Positions 63,151-64,000 of a DNA stretch of 64,000 bases are shown here, one piece after another; position 1 is the first letter of the stretch, and every line of letters starts with the position of its first letter. The stretch is from Roseovarius arcticus (GTDB lineage Bacteria; Pseudomonadota; Alphaproteobacteria; Rhodobacterales; Rhodobacteraceae). Under the pieces are notes generated by a model. It saw only the letters and a list, made by a program, of their open reading frames with translations, made no database searches and had not been told where the DNA came from. The position numbers and the translations under genes are program-made. The stretch lies in NCBI RefSeq assembly GCF_006125015.1, contig NZ_SZZN01000001.1, forward strand, positions 2,046,001 to 2,110,000, given 5' to 3'.

Positions 63151-64000
63151 ATGACAAATCCACCCCTCACCCTTTATCTCGCGGCGCCGCGCGGCTTTTG
63201 CGCGGGCGTCGACCGCGCGATCAAGATTGTCGAGATGGCGCTGACCAAATGGGGCGCGCCCGTCTATGTGCGCCACGAGATCGTTCACAATAAATACGTC
63301 GTCGATGATCTACGCGCCAAGGGCGCGGTTTTCGTTGAGGAATTGGACGAGTGCCCAACTGATCGCCCGGTCATCTTTTCGGCCCACGGCGTGCCCAAAG
63401 CCGTGCCGCAAGAGGCGGACCGCCGCCAAATGATCTATGTCGACGCCACCTGCCCGCTGGTGTCGAAGGTCCATATCGAGGCCGAGCGTCACCATGAGGC
63501 GGGTCTTCAAATTATCATGATCGGCCATGACGGCCATCCTGAGACAATCGGCACAATGGGCCAGCTGCCCCCCGGCGCCGTCCTGCTTGTCGAAACTGAG
63601 GCAGACGTGGCCGCGCTGGACGTGCGCGATGCGGATGCGCTGGCTTACGTCACGCAAACGACCCTCAGCGTGGACGATACCATCGGGATCGTCGCGGCCC
63701 TGAATGAGCGATTCCCGGCCATCAAAGGCCCGCACAAAGAGGATATCTGCTACGCCACCACCAACCGGCAGGCGGCGGTCAAGGCGATGGCAGCCGAATG
63801 CGAGGCGATGCTGGTCGTCGGCGCGCCAAACTCCAGCAACTCGCGCCGTCTGGTCGAGGTGGGCGCGCGCGCCGGGTGCGGCTATGCCCAGTTGGTCCAG
63901 CGCGCCGCCGATATCGACTGGCGCGCGATCAAGGGTGTTCGAACCATCGGCGTAACGGCAGGCGCGTCGGCCCCCGAGGTACTGGTGAACGAGGTGATTG
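63151..64000 (+). CDS. ispH: 4-hydroxy-3-methylbut-2-enyl diphosphate reductase (partial)
   Basis: IspH makes IPP and DMAPP in the last step of the MEP isoprenoid pathway with a 4Fe-4S cluster. The first 283 codons are in the window and the end lies beyond it. Cluster ligands are Cys17 in [12 protein letters not shown], the Cys of [11 protein letters not shown] and the Cys of [21 protein letters not shown] and [10 protein letters not shown] are further signature blocks. AAGGAGCGTGCC precedes ATG. It is divergent from the oxidoreductase gene. Confidence 0.95.
   Translation, partial: MTNPPLTLYLAAPRGFCAGVDRAIKIVEMALTKWGAPVYVRHEIVHNKYVVDDLRAKGAVFVEELDECPTDRPVIFSAHGVPKAVPQEADRRQMIYVDATCPLVSKVHIEAERHHEAGLQIIMIGHDGHPETIGTMGQLPPGAVLLVETEADVAALDVRDADALAYVTQTTLSVDDTIGIVAALNERFPAIKGPHKEDICYATTNRQAAVKAMAAECEAMLVVGAPNSSNSRRLVEVGARAGCGYAQLVQRAADIDWRAIKGVRTIGVTAGASAPEVLVNEVI

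Overview
The window looks like chromosomal DNA of a Rhodobacterales (Roseobacter-group) alphaproteobacterium. The evidence is the alphaproteobacterial ribosomal proteins and RNA polymerase subunits, the GC-rich codon use, the trpF/trpB-lapA-ihfB and pdxJ-acpS-lepB-rnc-era-recO neighbourhoods, and a probable methylsuccinyl-CoA dehydrogenase of the ethylmalonyl-CoA pathway. No plasmid, phage, insertion sequence or CRISPR array was seen. Most of the window is conserved core genome.

Region 1 (1-14.9 kb, minus strand) is the str-S10-spc ribosomal superoperon: rpsL-rpsG-fusA-tuf-rpsJ-rplC-rplD-rplW, then rplB-rpsS-rplV-rpsC-rplP, then rpmC-rpsQ-rplN-rplX-rplE-rpsN-rpsH-rplF-(rplR). The usual order is broken twice. 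Between rplW and rplB lies a methyltransferase gene with an in-frame stop in its SAM-binding motif. Between rplP and rpmC lie a frameshifted PIN-like remnant and an opposite-strand 2OG-Fe(II) oxygenase-like gene. Terminator hairpins follow rplW and rplP, and promoter-like sequences precede rpsL, rplB and rpmC, so the cluster reads as three transcription units.

Region 2 (15-18.1 kb) is an accessory island between rpsL and rpoC: a VOC protein, two tandem rhamnosyltransferase-like paralogues and an EamA transporter. Region 3 (18.3-32.6 kb, minus) is tRNA-Trp, an unknown membrane protein, secE, nusG, rplK, rplA, rplJ, rplL, rpoB and rpoC, with several hairpins in the gaps, plus a lipoprotein gene.

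Region 4 (32.7-50 kb) is mixed metabolism: cytochrome P450, small secreted and VOC proteins, parC, an SH3-domain protein, an SDR, a HIG1-type membrane protein, a PduO-type cobalamin adenosyltransferase, etfB-etfA, a DUF6473-like protein, 3-hydroxybutyryl-CoA dehydrogenase, the trpB-GNAT-trpF-lapA-ihfB group, a TauE/SafE permease and the probable mcd. The ETF, the B12 adenosyltransferase, the hydroxyacyl-CoA dehydrogenase and Mcd fit together as acyl-CoA/C2 assimilation functions: Mcd would reduce ETF, and the ethylmalonyl-CoA pathway needs adenosylcobalamin. A tandem 21-bp repeat directly upstream of mcd is the most interesting regulatory signal in the window.

Region 5 (50-64 kb) holds a FAH-family hydrolase, a DUF1045 protein, and a long minus-strand housekeeping array: folK, rpoZ, the (p)ppGpp synthetase/hydrolase, a DUF2062 protein, pdxJ, an ABZJ_00895-like membrane protein, acpS, lepB, rnc, era, a DUF1491 protein and recO. 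Beyond it are an NYN-domain protein, a TIGR03364-like oxidoreductase and a partial ispH. I found no convincing wholly new multi-gene system. The unusual parts are the fragmented ribosomal cluster with its decaying inserts and the repeat upstream of mcd.
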